Origin: Streptomyces sp. NBC_00178
GTDB lineage: Bacteria > Actinomycetota > Actinomycetes > Streptomycetales > Streptomycetaceae
Reading direction: 5' to 3'
Assembly (NCBI RefSeq): GCF_036206005.1
Contig: NZ_CP108143.1
Coordinates: 2,852,001 to 2,916,000, forward strand
DNA length: 64,000 nt
Below are positions 1 through 8,594 of the stretch, piece after piece (position 1 is the stretch's first letter; every line of letters starts with the position of its first letter). Under the pieces are notes generated by a model, which was not told the DNA's origin, made no database searches, and saw nothing but the letters and a program-made list of their open reading frames with translations. The translations under genes were made by a program, and so were the position numbers.

Positions 1-265
1 GCATGGCCTGTACGTCGCGTTCCATCTCTTCGCGGCTTCCGCTGGAGACGACCGCGCGGCCCTTCTGGTGGACGTCGAGCATCAGCTTGTGCGCCTTGTC
101 CTTCGAGTAGCCGAAGTACGCCTGGAAGACGTAGGTCACGTAGCTCATGAGGTTCACCGGGTCGTTGTGCACCAGCGTCACCCAGGGGACGTCGGGCTCG
201 GGGACGGCGAAGGTCTCCTCGGCCGATTCGGGACGTTCGATCTCTACGGGGGCAGCAACGCTCAC
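1..265 (-). CDS. clpS: ATP-dependent Clp protease adaptor ClpS (C-terminus cut by window edge)
   Basis: ClpS hands N-degron substrates to the Clp AAA+ unfoldase in the cytosol. About 88 codons are visible; the last residues lie beyond base 1. The ClpS core is recognisable in [15 protein letters not shown], followed by [20 protein letters not shown] and the conserved [10 protein letters not shown] helix. The N-terminal 25 residues form the usual flexible extension ([18 protein letters not shown]). I chose the GTG at 265. An ATG 9 bases upstream runs straight into TAG, and a GGGG stretch precedes the GTG at short spacing, so the ribosome site is not ideal. It is divergent from pncB with 88 bases between starts. 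Confidence 0.93.
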   Translation of the reverse strand, partial: MSVAAPVEIERPESAEETFAVPEPDVPWVTLVHNDPVNLMSYVTYVFQAYFGYSKDKAHKLMLDVHQKGRAVVSSGSREEMERDVQAM

Positions 266-353
266 CTACCCCATGCTGCCACCAGGGAGGGGTCGGCGCA
301 CAAACGGCGCCCCCATCTCGTCACTTTGACGAATAGGGAGTAGCATCCCCGGC

Positions 354-1682
354 ATGAACTCAGCGGACCTTGGGCGACGGGTCGGTGTGCCGTCGACCGC
401 GCTCTTCACCGACCAGTACGAGCTGACCATGGTGCAGGCCGCACTGAAGGCGGGCACCGCGGACCGGCGCTCCGTCTTCGAGGCCTTCACCCGCCGCCTC
501 CCCGAGGGCCGGCGCTACGGCGTGGTGGCGGGGACCGGGCGCGTGCTGGACGCGGTGGAGAACTTCCACTTCGACGACGAGATGCTCGCCTTCCTGCGCG
601 ACCAGAGGATCGTGGACGGGCAGACCGTCGACTGGCTGGCCGACTACCGCTTCAGCGGCGACATCTGGGGCTATCCGGAGGGCGAGGTGTACTTCCCGGG
701 CTCGCCGCTCCTGCGGGTCGAGGGCTCCTTCGCGGAGTGCGTGCTGCTGGAGACCGTGATCCTGTCCGTCCTGAACCACGACTCCGCGATCGCCGCGGCC
801 GCGTCCCGGATGTCCGCCGCGGCGAGCGGCCGGCGGCTCATCGAGATGGGCGCCCGGCGCACGCACGAGCTGTCGGCGGTGGCGTCGGCCCGCGCGGCGT
901 ACATCGGGGGCTTCCACTCCACCTCGGACCTCGCGGCGGGCTTCCGCTACAACATCCCGACCGTCGGGACGAGCGCGCACGCGTTCACCCTGCTGCACGA
1001 CAGCGAGCGCGACGCGTTCCAGGCGCAGGTGGACTCGCTGGGCCGGGGTACCACGCTCCTGGTGGACACCTACGACGTGGCCGAGGCGGTGCGCACCGCG
1101 GTCGAGATCGCGGGGCCGGAGCTCGGCGCGGTACGCATCGACTCGGGCGACCTGCTGCTCGTCGCGCACCGGGTCCGGCAGCAGCTCGACGAGCTCGGCG
1201 CCACGGAGACGAAGATCGTGGTGACCTCCGACCTGGACGAGTACGCCATCGCCTCGCTGGCCGCCGCACCGGTGGACACCTACGGGGTCGGGACGCAGCT
1301 GGTCACCGGCAGCGGTCACCCCACGTGCTCCATGGTCTACAAGCTGGTGGCGCGCGCACGGTCGGCCGATCCGGCGGACCCGGTGCTGCCGGTCGCGAAG
1401 AAGTCGCTCGGCGCGAAGTCGTCGAGGGGCGGCCGCAAGTGGGCGGCACGCCGGCTGGACGAGTACGGCGTCGCCGAGGCCGAGGTGATCGGCACGGGCG
1501 AGGTGCCCCAGGAGCTCGCGGACAGGCAGCTCCTGGTGGAGCTCGTCAGGGGCGGCGAGGTGGTCGCCAGGGAGCCGCTGGAGGCGGCACGGGAGCGGCA
1601 CACCGCGGCACGGGCGGGACTGCCGATGTCGGCGATGCAGCTGTCGCGCGGGGAGCCCGTGCTGCCCACGGAGTACGTCTGA
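354..1682 (+). CDS. pncB: Nicotinate phosphoribosyltransferase
   Basis: This enzyme converts nicotinate plus PRPP to nicotinate mononucleotide in NAD salvage (Preiss-Handler pathway). The 442-residue protein has the normal family length. It opens with the typical ALFTDQYELTM segment and contains GFHSTSDLAAGFRYNIPTVG, a conserved active-site stretch of the family, and the VRIDSGDL phosphate-binding strand. The next gene on the same strand is nicotinamidase, which makes the nicotinate substrate, so the two form a functional pair although 233 bases separate them. The ATG at 354 fits the conserved N-terminus; a GGGAG at 336-340 is farther upstream than usual. Confidence 0.95.
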   Translation: MNSADLGRRVGVPSTALFTDQYELTMVQAALKAGTADRRSVFEAFTRRLPEGRRYGVVAGTGRVLDAVENFHFDDEMLAFLRDQRIVDGQTVDWLADYRFSGDIWGYPEGEVYFPGSPLLRVEGSFAECVLLETVILSVLNHDSAIAAAASRMSAAASGRRLIEMGARRTHELSAVASARAAYIGGFHSTSDLAAGFRYNIPTVGTSAHAFTLLHDSERDAFQAQVDSLGRGTTLLVDTYDVAEAVRTAVEIAGPELGAVRIDSGDLLLVAHRVRQQLDELGATETKIVVTSDLDEYAIASLAAAPVDTYGVGTQLVTGSGHPTCSMVYKLVARARSADPADPVLPVAKKSLGAKSSRGGRKWAARRLDEYGVAEAEVIGTGEVPQELADRQLLVELVRGGEVVAREPLEAARERHTAARAGLPMSAMQLSRGEPVLPTEYV

Positions 1683-1915
1683 GGCGCTGGGGTACGAGAG
1701 TGACCCACGGGGGGGGGCGCGAGGCCCGCCCCGGCCGCCGGACGGGCCCGTGACGCCCGGGCCGCCGGAGCCGGTCCCGCATCGCGGGGCGCGCCGGGAG
1801 GGAGAGTCGAGGTGTGCGCCCCCTCCCGCACGGTGCGCCGAGTCTCTAGGCTCGATTGCATCCCCACCGTCCCAGTCCGCAGCAACCGCCGGACCCCCAC
1901 CGAAGGACAACCGTC

Positions 1916-2500
1916 ATGCATCGCGCCTTGATCGTCGTTGACGTTCAGAACGACTTCTGCGAGGGCGGCAGCCTCGCGGTGGCGGGCGGCGCCGATGTCG
2001 CCGCAGCCATCACCGACCTGATCGGCGAGGCCCAGCCCGGATACAGCCACGTGGTCGCCACCCGTGACCACCACATCGATCCGGGTGACCACTTCTCCGC
2101 GTCCCCGGACTTCGAGCGCTCCTGGCCGCCGCACTGCGTGGCCGGTACGGAGGGCGTCGGCTTCCACCCGAACTTCGCCCCTGCCGTCGCCTCCGGCGCC
2201 ATCGACACCGTGTTCGACAAGGGTGCCTACGAGGCCGCCTACAGCGGCTTCGAGGGCGTCGACGAGAACGGCACCGGGCTCGCCCAGTGGCTGCGGGACC
2301 GGTCGGTGACGGCCGTCGACATCGTCGGTATCGCCACGGACCACTGCGTGCGGGCCACGGCCCTGGACGCCGCCCGCGAGGGCTTCGCCACGCACGTGCT
2401 GCTGGACCTGACCGCCGGTGTCGCCGAGGGGACGACGGAGCGGGCCCTGGGCGAGATGCGGACGGCGGGCGTGGAGCTGTCGGGCAAGCCGGTCGTCTAA
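1916..2500 (+). CDS. pncA: Nicotinamidase (isochorismatase-like cysteine hydrolase)
   Basis: It deamidates nicotinamide to nicotinate, feeding pncB just upstream. The 194-residue protein has the full cysteine-hydrolase triad: Asp9 in VVDVQNDF, Lys102 in VFDKGAYE and Cys144 in GIATDHCVRATA. The metal-site region TRDHHIDPGDHF and the PPHCVAGTEG loop are also present. The ATG at 1916 is chosen because GAAGGA lies 8 bases before it and the conserved fold starts immediately; the reading frame is open farther upstream but encodes no conserved residues. Directly after the stop codon lies an 18-base word that recurs after the TPR gene (12228). Confidence 0.95.
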   Translation: MHRALIVVDVQNDFCEGGSLAVAGGADVAAAITDLIGEAQPGYSHVVATRDHHIDPGDHFSASPDFERSWPPHCVAGTEGVGFHPNFAPAVASGAIDTVFDKGAYEAAYSGFEGVDENGTGLAQWLRDRSVTAVDIVGIATDHCVRATALDAAREGFATHVLLDLTAGVAEGTTERALGEMRTAGVELSGKPVV

Positions 2501-2518
2501 GGGCTGTCCCGTACTCCC
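2501..2518 (+). repeat. 18-base stop-proximal repeat, copy 1
   Basis: The word GGGCTGTCCCGTACTCCC begins at the first base after the pncA stop codon. A second copy with one difference begins at the first base after the TPR gene stop at 12228. It is not obviously a hairpin. It may be a short dispersed repeat or a conserved 3' end signal. Confidence 0.5.
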
Positions 2519-2566
2519 TGGTGGATCAGCGCGCGGCGCCCGCACGGCGGGCCACGGGCCCCGCCC

Positions 2567-2911
2567 TCAGGCGGCGGGGCGGGCCGGCCCGGCGTATCCG
2601 GACGACCCGAGCAGCGCCCGTATGGGGTGCCAGAGCTCCTGGCCCGTCTGCGGCGCGGTCCGCCACAGGAGCCCGTCCGGGTGGTGCAGGACGGCCGTGA
2701 TCTCGTCCGGGGTGGGCGGGTGGGAGTTGCCCCGGAGGTAGACGGCGCGCAGTCCGAGGTTGCGCAGCCTGGTCAGGGCGCGCGCCCGGTTCGCCGCGTG
2801 GACGAGGACCCGCACGGGTCCTCCCGCTCCGGCTCCGTCCGCCGGTCTGTTCAGGGCCAGTGCCACCACCACCGTGCCGTTGGGCAACCTGCAGAAACCT
2901 CCGCCTGGCAT
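2567..2911 (-). CDS. Small conserved actinobacterial protein of unknown function
   Basis: I do not recognise a named domain. The 114-residue product is soluble by appearance, with a short hydrophobic strand near the start (NGTVVVALALN), a basic RVLVHAANRARALTRLRNLGLRAVYLRG middle and a C-terminal half rich in conserved-looking P and W residues (HPPTPDEITAVLHHPDGLLW). The ATG at 2911 is preceded by GGGGGAG at good spacing, so I trust it over the longer open frame that extends to 3010. It is convergent with pncA and lies downstream of the M6 protease gene, separated from it by 122 bases. Function cannot be inferred. Confidence 0.7.
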   Translation of the reverse strand: MPGGGFCRLPNGTVVVALALNRPADGAGAGGPVRVLVHAANRARALTRLRNLGLRAVYLRGNSHPPTPDEITAVLHHPDGLLWRTAPQTGQELWHPIRALLGSSGYAGPARPAA

Positions 2912-3033
2912 GCTTCGCACTCCCCCGTAAGACTTCGTGTCAATAAGAATCCGGTAGGACGCACCTAAACACGATCGGCCGCCGCCCGCTAGAGGGCGAC
3001 GGCCGATCATGCTGTGACCTGCTGCTTTGTCGA

Positions 3034-5436
3034 CTACTTGCCCGAGGGGCCGACCTTGACCGTCATCGTGGAGCCGTCGCGCGGCTCGCCGACGATGGTG
3101 ATCCGGGTGTTGGTGTCAGAGACCTTGACACTTCCCGTCGGGTTCTCCTTGTACCAGTAGGTGCCCTTGCGGTCGTCGAAGACCGGGACGCCCAGCGACG
3201 GCTTGATCTTCAGCGCCACGTCCGCGTTGTGCAGCGTGAAGCCCTTGTTCGGGTACCAGCTGAACGGGGCGTCGAAGGGCTGGATCTTGTTGCGCAGGAG
3301 CGAGCCGTTCGTCCACTTCAGCGGCTTGGCGTGGGAGTCCACCGGAAGGATCAGACCCTGGCCCGGGTGGACCGAGGTGTTGTTGTCCTTCTGGGAGGTG
3401 TCCCACAGCCAGACCATCAGGCCGTTCTGGTACGCGTAGTGCTCGACCCAGTCCGGGCGGCTGGCGGAGAAGCCGAAGTTGTACGGGCCGACCTCGAGGG
3501 TCTTGTCGTACGAGACGTACTGGCGGTTCTCGGCGAGGTAGTACTGCGGGTAGTCGTTGGTGAACGACTCACCGATCCGCGAGAAGCCCTTGGCGGTCCA
3601 GCCGTTGTCGTCGCCCTCGGCGTTGTCCGTGAAGAGCACGGCGCCGTCGGCGGTGACGGTGATGGCGTCGGCGGTGAAGCCCTTGCCGCCCGCGCCGCCG
3701 TCCGTCTGGTAGCGGAAGCGCAGGTCGATCTTCTTGCCCGCGTAGGCGTTCAGCGGGTACGAGAGCTTCTTGACCGCGCCGGAGACGCCGGTCAGGGCCG
3801 GCTTGTCGCTGGCGTCACGCGGGATGGCGTTGCCGTCCGCCGTGCCGTCGAGCGCCGTCCAGGAGGAGCCGCCGTTGTCCGAGACCTCGGCGTAGAGGTA
3901 GTCGTAGTCGGCCTCGATGTCGTACCAGCCGGACAGGTCCAGCGAGGCGGACGTCCTGCCGGTCAGGTCGACCGAGCGGGTCAGGGTGTTCGACAGGTCG
4001 TCGCCCATGTCGCTCCACCACTGCTTCGAGCCCTCCGCGGGCTTCGCGACGGTGGTGGTGACTTCCTTGTCGGGCAGCTCGACGACCAGCGCCTGCTTGT
4101 CCTTGGTGTTGTACTCCGAGACGCCCAGCTTGTGGGTCGAGTTCGTCGCGGCCTTGGCCACGCCGTAGTCGAGCCAGCCGAGCTGCAGCTTGTCCCAGGC
4201 GGTCATGTCGCCGGGCAGGTTGCCGATCTGGCCCTTGCCGGTGCCGAGCCAGGAGCCCGCCGACATGAGGGACCAGAAGCCGACCGAGTTCTCGCCGCCG
4301 CCGGAGGTGTCGTACAGGTCCGGGAGACCGAGGTCGTGGGCGTACTCGTGGGCGAAGACGCCCAGGCCGCCGTTCTCGGGCTGCGCGGTGTAGTCACCGA
4401 CCCAGATGCCCGTGTCGCCGATCTCGGCGCCACCGGCCTTGTTGTTCGCGGGGCCCGTCGCACCGGCGTTGGTGCCGTAGGCGTACCAGCGGTGCGCCCA
4501 GATGGCGTTGGTGCCCTCGGCGCCGCCGCCCGCGGACTCGTCCTCGCCGGCGTGGACCAGCTGGAAGTGGTCGATGTAGCCGTCGGGCTCGTTGAAGTTG
4601 CCGTCGCCGTCGAAGTCGTAACGGTCCCACTGGTCGTACTGCGCCAGGTCGGCCTTGATCTGGGCCGTCGTACGGCCCTTGGCCTTCTGGTCCGCGGCCC
4701 AGGCGTTGACGCCGTCGCGGACGGTGTCCCAGACGTTGGCGCAGTTGGTCGAGCCGCAGTAGTTCGAGCCGTAACGGGCCTCGTTGTACGGGACCTTGAC
4801 CCAGTCGGAGACCTGGCCGTCGACCGAGTAGCGCCCGGAGGACGTCTTCTCGTAGTACGTCTTGAGGGACTCCTTGCCCGAGCCCTGGCCGAAGTACAGC
4901 TCCTGGAAGTGGGCCTGGTTGTAGTCGGCCTGCCAGGCGGTGCTGTTGTCCTTCTTGGGGTCCGGCTTGGCTATCTTGTTGTGCAGGGGGCCGGGCGTGC
5001 CGCCGTACTTCTTGACGGGCGGCAGCGGGCCGGCGGCCCCGTCCGGGTCGAACATCGTGGTGTTGTCGACCTGGTCGCCGAACTCCACGAGGATGGTGAA
5101 GATCTTGTCGGTCTTCTCCCGGCCGAGCTCGACGTACTTGCTCTTGCCGAGCTGGACGACCTTGGAGCCGCCCCGGGCGGTCACCTTCTTGTCACCGGAC
5201 AGGACCTGCTCCAGCGCGGCCTGACGCCGGGCGTCCTGCTCCTTGCTGAAGGGGCCTTCCAGGTCGTGCTCGTGCGCCTTGGCCGGCGCGGGGTCGCGCC
5301 GGTCGACGCTGGAGGCGCCGGAAGCCGACGTCCCGTCGTACGCCTGCGCGGTGGCGAAGGCGGATGCCGTCGCGGCGGTGGCGGCCAGGGCCACGGCTAC
5401 CGCGGTGGCGCGCAGCGCTCGTCTCTGAGTGGTCAC
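3034..5436 (-). CDS. Secreted immune inhibitor A-type metalloprotease (peptidase M6)
   Basis: An 800-residue exported zinc protease. Residues 1-32 form a signal peptide (TTQRRALR basic start, alanine-rich core, ASAFATAQA end). A propeptide-like stretch follows. The M6 catalytic site HEYAHDLGLPD has its first zinc His at residue 363. After the protease domain come immune-inhibitor-A type beta domains containing WWSDMGDDL and KISYDKTLEVGPYNFGFSASRPDW-like segments. The GTG at 5436 follows GGGGAGGA at ideal spacing. It probably degrades extracellular protein during growth or development. The gene stands alone; two palindromes lie in its upstream region (5504-5572). Confidence 0.92.
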   Translation of the reverse strand: MTTQRRALRATAVAVALAATAATASAFATAQAYDGTSASGASSVDRRDPAPAKAHEHDLEGPFSKEQDARRQAALEQVLSGDKKVTARGGSKVVQLGKSKYVELGREKTDKIFTILVEFGDQVDNTTMFDPDGAAGPLPPVKKYGGTPGPLHNKIAKPDPKKDNSTAWQADYNQAHFQELYFGQGSGKESLKTYYEKTSSGRYSVDGQVSDWVKVPYNEARYGSNYCGSTNCANVWDTVRDGVNAWAADQKAKGRTTAQIKADLAQYDQWDRYDFDGDGNFNEPDGYIDHFQLVHAGEDESAGGGAEGTNAIWAHRWYAYGTNAGATGPANNKAGGAEIGDTGIWVGDYTAQPENGGLGVFAHEYAHDLGLPDLYDTSGGGENSVGFWSLMSAGSWLGTGKGQIGNLPGDMTAWDKLQLGWLDYGVAKAATNSTHKLGVSEYNTKDKQALVVELPDKEVTTTVAKPAEGSKQWWSDMGDDLSNTLTRSVDLTGRTSASLDLSGWYDIEADYDYLYAEVSDNGGSSWTALDGTADGNAIPRDASDKPALTGVSGAVKKLSYPLNAYAGKKIDLRFRYQTDGGAGGKGFTADAITVTADGAVLFTDNAEGDDNGWTAKGFSRIGESFTNDYPQYYLAENRQYVSYDKTLEVGPYNFGFSASRPDWVEHYAYQNGLMVWLWDTSQKDNNTSVHPGQGLILPVDSHAKPLKWTNGSLLRNKIQPFDAPFSWYPNKGFTLHNADVALKIKPSLGVPVFDDRKGTYWYKENPTGSVKVSDTNTRITIVGEPRDGSTMTVKVGPSGK

Positions 5437-5503
5437 TTGATGCAGTCCTCCCCGGCGTTCGCGTCCGCGGCCGGGAGTGAATCGGGGCCGCGCGCGATTA
5501 ACG

Positions 5504-5517
5504 CGTCACAAGTGACG
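5504..5517. promoter_or_regulatory. Palindrome upstream of the M6 protease gene
   Basis: CGTCAC-AA-GTGACG is a perfect 6-base-arm palindrome lying about 70 bases upstream of the protease start. The size and position fit an operator for a dimeric regulator. Which regulator binds is unknown. Confidence 0.35.
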
Positions 5518-5552
5518 ACATTCGATCGGAGTTATGAGAGAAAAGACAGATC

Positions 5553-5581
5553 TTGACTTGGACAAGCCAAGTGCACTATAT
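5553..5581 (+). promoter_or_regulatory. Putative sigma-70-like promoter overlapping a palindrome
   Basis: TTGACT, a 17-base spacer and CTATAT face the small membrane protein gene at 5815. The -35 region overlaps the perfect inverted repeat ACTTGG-ACAAG-CCAAGT at 5556-5572, so a repressor bound there would mask the promoter. The long leader (about 230 bases) to 5815 is a weak point of this reading. Confidence 0.35.
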
Positions 5582-5814
5582 GGGAGCCCAGTTCCGCTAT
5601 CCGGACGTGGCATCCGCCGGTTGCCGGCCCGACCGGCGCGCCGAATCCCGCCGCCGTCGGCAACGTGACTCCGTGCGCCCCTCGTGCACCGGTACCGTGG
5701 GTGAGGTCACGCTTACCGTCGGCCCCTCACGGGCATCCACCGTCGTAGAGTCGATTGACCGTGCGAACGTGTCGAGCGACTTCCCCATACGACGCCCCGA
5801 GGACGGATACCGCC

Positions 5815-6111
5815 ATGCCGCATCCGACTGCCGCACAGTTCTCCTACGGTTCGGCCACCGTCGTCCTCTCGGCGTTCGCCATGCTGCTCCTGTCCGGCAC
5901 GCAATCCGGCATCGCGATCGCCGCCGTCTGCGCCGCCGCGCTCGCGCTCGGCATCCTGGTCGCCCTCGCCGTGCCGCTGCCCGCCCGCGCGAAGGGGACG
6001 CAGAAGGCCACGGCCCCGTCGGCCGCCGCCCGGGCCCACCGCACCGTCGAGGACATCGAGCTGGCCGCCGCCCGGCGCGAGCACATCGGCGAGCACTCGC
6101 TGCACAGCTGA
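5815..6111 (+). CDS. Small membrane protein with two transmembrane segments
   Basis: A 98-residue protein of unknown function. Residues 11-28 (YGSATVVLSAFAMLLLSG) and 33-54 (GIAIAAVCAAALALGILVALAV) form two hydrophobic segments. They are followed by a soluble tail that is rich in Ala, Arg and His and ends in EDIELAAARREHIGEHSLHS. The ATG at 5815 is preceded by GAGGA at 5799-5803; the upstream extension of the open frame is not hydrophobic and looks untranslated. It converges on the RDD gene with 10 bases between stops. No catalytic motif is visible. Confidence 0.75.
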   Translation: MPHPTAAQFSYGSATVVLSAFAMLLLSGTQSGIAIAAVCAAALALGILVALAVPLPARAKGTQKATAPSAAARAHRTVEDIELAAARREHIGEHSLHS

Positions 6112-6121
6112 ACAGCACGGC

Positions 6122-6775
6122 TCAGCGGGTACTGACGACCACCGTCTTGCCCGCCTTGTCCTCCAGGGTCTGCCGGTAGGGCTTGCTGGTGAACATCAGC
6201 ACGATGTTGATCAGCCACCACAGGCACGGGCAGCACAGCAGCGCCGGGACCCACAGCACCACGGCCCGCATCAGCGAGGAACTGGTGTCCGGCACGGATC
6301 CGTCGTTGAGCATCGCCACGCGCATCTTCAACAGCCGCTTGCCGGGCGTGCGCCCGTCCTTGTGCGTGAAGTACGTGTCATAGGCGACGTACAGCACGAG
6401 GGCGATCAGCGACCAGACCAGCTGGTGCCCGCTGTAGGCGTCCCCGACGGCGTTGCCGAAGTCGTCGTCGTCCTCCGAGACGTCGACCGCGCCGCCCCAG
6501 GGCAGCGAGATCAGGTACAGCGGGACCGAGATGATGAGGAAGTCGATCAGCCGCGCCAGGATCCGCTTGCCCGGCTCCGCGAGCGGAGGCATGCCCGCCA
6601 GCGGGTCGGCACCGCCATAGGGCCCGCCGCCGTACGGGTCGTTCGGCGGGGGCGGGGGCGGCGGCCCTGCGCCGTAGGGCGAACCGCCGGACGGGGGCCC
6701 CTGCGGCGGCCTCTTGGAGAAGGGGTCGTCCTCGGGGGGCTGCCCCGGCGGCGGAGGCGGTGGTTCGTTGCTCAT
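6122..6775 (-). CDS. RDD family membrane protein with proline-rich N-terminus
   Basis: A 217-residue membrane protein. Residues 1-65 are a proline/glycine-rich cytoplasmic tail (runs of PPPPPP and repeats of PYGGG). The RDD domain begins near residue 68 with KRILARLIDFLIISVPLYL, which carries the Arg and Asp of the family, and ends with the GRTPGKRLLKMRV motif and a Cys-rich hydrophobic segment (LLCCPCLWWL). RDD proteins are widespread in actinobacteria and in general of unknown or transport-related function. A second RDD protein lies directly upstream on the same strand with 89 bases between, suggesting a pair. Confidence 0.88.
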   Translation of the reverse strand: MSNEPPPPPPGQPPEDDPFSKRPPQGPPSGGSPYGAGPPPPPPPNDPYGGGPYGGADPLAGMPPLAEPGKRILARLIDFLIISVPLYLISLPWGGAVDVSEDDDDFGNAVGDAYSGHQLVWSLIALVLYVAYDTYFTHKDGRTPGKRLLKMRVAMLNDGSVPDTSSSLMRAVVLWVPALLCCPCLWWLINIVLMFTSKPYRQTLEDKAGKTVVVSTR

Positions 6776-6864
6776 GGGGGCAGTGCACCCCGGCCCGCGG
6801 GGACCCGCAACGGCTCAGGTGCTTTCGGGGGACGGTGCGTCAGCACACGGGCGTACGCCCGGTC

Positions 6865-8379
6865 TCAGCCCGCGACGAAGGTGCGGGCCGCCTTGTCGTG
6901 CCAGCACTGGCGCCACGGCCGGTCGACCAGGCACCAGAGCACGTTGACCACGCCGACGACGACGAGGCCGAGCACACCGTAGACCAGCCAGCGGCGCAGG
7001 GCCGCCCCGAGGGAGGGCGCGTCGTGGGTCTCGATGTCACGCACCTGCAGACCGCACAGCCGCTTGCCCAGCGTGCGGCCCCACTTGGCGGTGGGCAGGG
7101 CCTCCAGCAGGAAGCCGAGCAGCAGGAACGCGGCGAGCACCCCGCCGAACAGACCGGCCGTGGTGGAGTCCAGCAGATAGACGGTGACCGTCTCACCGGA
7201 CTGCTCGGCCGCCTCGATCTTCCGGTCGATGTGCTCCACGGCGCGGGTGACCAGCGGCAGGGCGACGGCTCCGACGAGCGCCCCCAGCACCAGCGTGTCG
7301 ACGAGCCGCGCGGCCAGCCGCCTGCCGAGCCCGGCGGGCCGGGCGGCTGCCTGGGCACGCGCCAGCTGCTGGAAGGGGTCGTCGGCCGGCGGCTTCCAGG
7401 GCACGACCGGCTGCCCCTGCGCGGGCCGGGCAGCCTGCTGCTGCGACGGCACAGGCGCCTGCGGCAGGGGCTGCTGCGCGCGGGCCACCTGCTCGGGCCG
7501 GGCGAGCTGGTGTGCCTGCTGCGCCCAGGACGCGGACCCGCCACCGGGGCCGGGCGTCAGAGGCGTGTTCAGGCCCGGCGCCTGCGGTGCGTGAGGTGGC
7601 TGCTGCGCGGCCGGCTGCTGCGCGGCCGGCCGCTGCGGGGCCGGCCGCTGCGGGGCCGGCCGCTGCGGGGCCGGCGCCGGGGCGGCGGGCGGCGCGGTGG
7701 CGCCCGGTTGCAGGGCGCGGATCGCCATCGTGCCTTCGGCCCGCGCCGGGCCCTCCCCACGGGGTCCCGGGGTGCGGGCCGCCGGGCCGGTGGACGCGCC
7801 GCCGGCGGGGGCCGCCCCGGGCTCCGGCCGGCCGGCGGGGGCTGCGTCGCGCATACCCGGCAGGGCGCCCCGTGTCGGGTCGGGGGCGTCGTCCGGACCA
7901 GGGCCGGCGGGAGACCGCCCGGCCGGGAGCGCGGGCTGCGCGGAAGCGGCGGGGGCCGGGGCGTCGGGCGTACGCGGATCCTGGCCGCCCCACGAGACGA
8001 GGCGGTCCCGGTCCCCGCCGAAGCCGGTCTGCCGGGAGGTGGCCGCCTGCCACGCGGACGCGGGCCGGGGGCGTCCGGGGGCGTCGGACCCGCCGGTGCC
8101 GGCGGCCGGCGCGGCCTCGGCGGCAGCAGCCCCCTGCACCTCGTCGAAGTACATCGGCCCGGTCTCCTCGACCGGGGCGGCCGGGCGTCGCGGAGCCGGG
8201 TCCGCGGACGGGGCGGGCTGCGGCGCGGGGGCGGACCCGCTCTGCGCGGGTGCGGGCCGGCTCGTGCCGGGGACCCAGGAGGCGCCGTTCCAGTACCGGA
8301 CGTATCCGGGAATGGACGGGTCGGGGTAGTAGCCCTCGCTGGGGCGTTCGTCACCGGGTGCCGGGGTTGGGGCGCTCAT
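6865..8379 (-). CDS. DUF2510/RDD membrane protein with long low-complexity linker
   Basis: A 504-residue protein built from three parts. First is an N-terminal DUF2510-like segment (EGYYPDPSIPGYVRYWNGASW, residues about 13-33). Next comes a roughly 300-residue Ala/Pro/Gly/Gln linker with repeated PAPQRPAPQRP and AAQQP units. Last is a C-terminal RDD domain (GLGRRLAARLVDTLVLGALVG onward, GRTLGKRLCGLQVRD motif). The linker is encoded by a direct DNA repeat near 7590-7670. I chose the ATG at 8379 because the DUF2510 segment begins there; the open frame extends upstream without conserved sequence. It forms a tandem with the smaller RDD gene downstream. Confidence 0.85.
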   Translation of the reverse strand: MSAPTPAPGDERPSEGYYPDPSIPGYVRYWNGASWVPGTSRPAPAQSGSAPAPQPAPSADPAPRRPAAPVEETGPMYFDEVQGAAAAEAAPAAGTGGSDAPGRPRPASAWQAATSRQTGFGGDRDRLVSWGGQDPRTPDAPAPAASAQPALPAGRSPAGPGPDDAPDPTRGALPGMRDAAPAGRPEPGAAPAGGASTGPAARTPGPRGEGPARAEGTMAIRALQPGATAPPAAPAPAPQRPAPQRPAPQRPAAQQPAAQQPPHAPQAPGLNTPLTPGPGGGSASWAQQAHQLARPEQVARAQQPLPQAPVPSQQQAARPAQGQPVVPWKPPADDPFQQLARAQAAARPAGLGRRLAARLVDTLVLGALVGAVALPLVTRAVEHIDRKIEAAEQSGETVTVYLLDSTTAGLFGGVLAAFLLLGFLLEALPTAKWGRTLGKRLCGLQVRDIETHDAPSLGAALRRWLVYGVLGLVVVGVVNVLWCLVDRPWRQCWHDKAARTFVAG

Positions 8380-8594
8380 CACCGTGGTCCCGTATCTCTT
8401 CGAGGCCTCAATACAAGGGTCCACATCTATCAGACCACCGAGCGCCCCCGGGCCGGTCCTGTCGTTTGGACCACTTTCCAGGTCGCGGGAAGTTTTTCTG
8501 GGAAGTCGCGTCATAGACGTCCGGGAGGGCGCTCTCTCCCGTGCGGGCCGGTCACGGGGCCGGGCCCACGAGCATCGGAAGGTCGTGCACCCTC

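Larger units (their letters stand above)
5437..5814. other. Intergenic region between divergent genes, with palindromes
   Basis: This 378-base stretch separates the M6 protease (minus) from a small membrane protein (plus). The half nearest the protease is comparatively AT-rich for this genome and holds two palindromes, listed separately. I see no convincing gene in it. Confidence 0.6.

Noticed and set aside
360..1910. 516-codon open frame on the minus strand opposite pncB and pncA
   Set aside because: It lies antisense to two well-recognised enzymes and its translation is Arg/Gly/His-rich, typical of the high-GC reverse-frame shadow.
3229..5556. 775-codon open frame on the plus strand opposite the M6 protease
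   Set aside because: The protease has a signal peptide, an HExxH site and a strong ribosome site; the antisense product is a Val/Gly/Arg-rich shadow.
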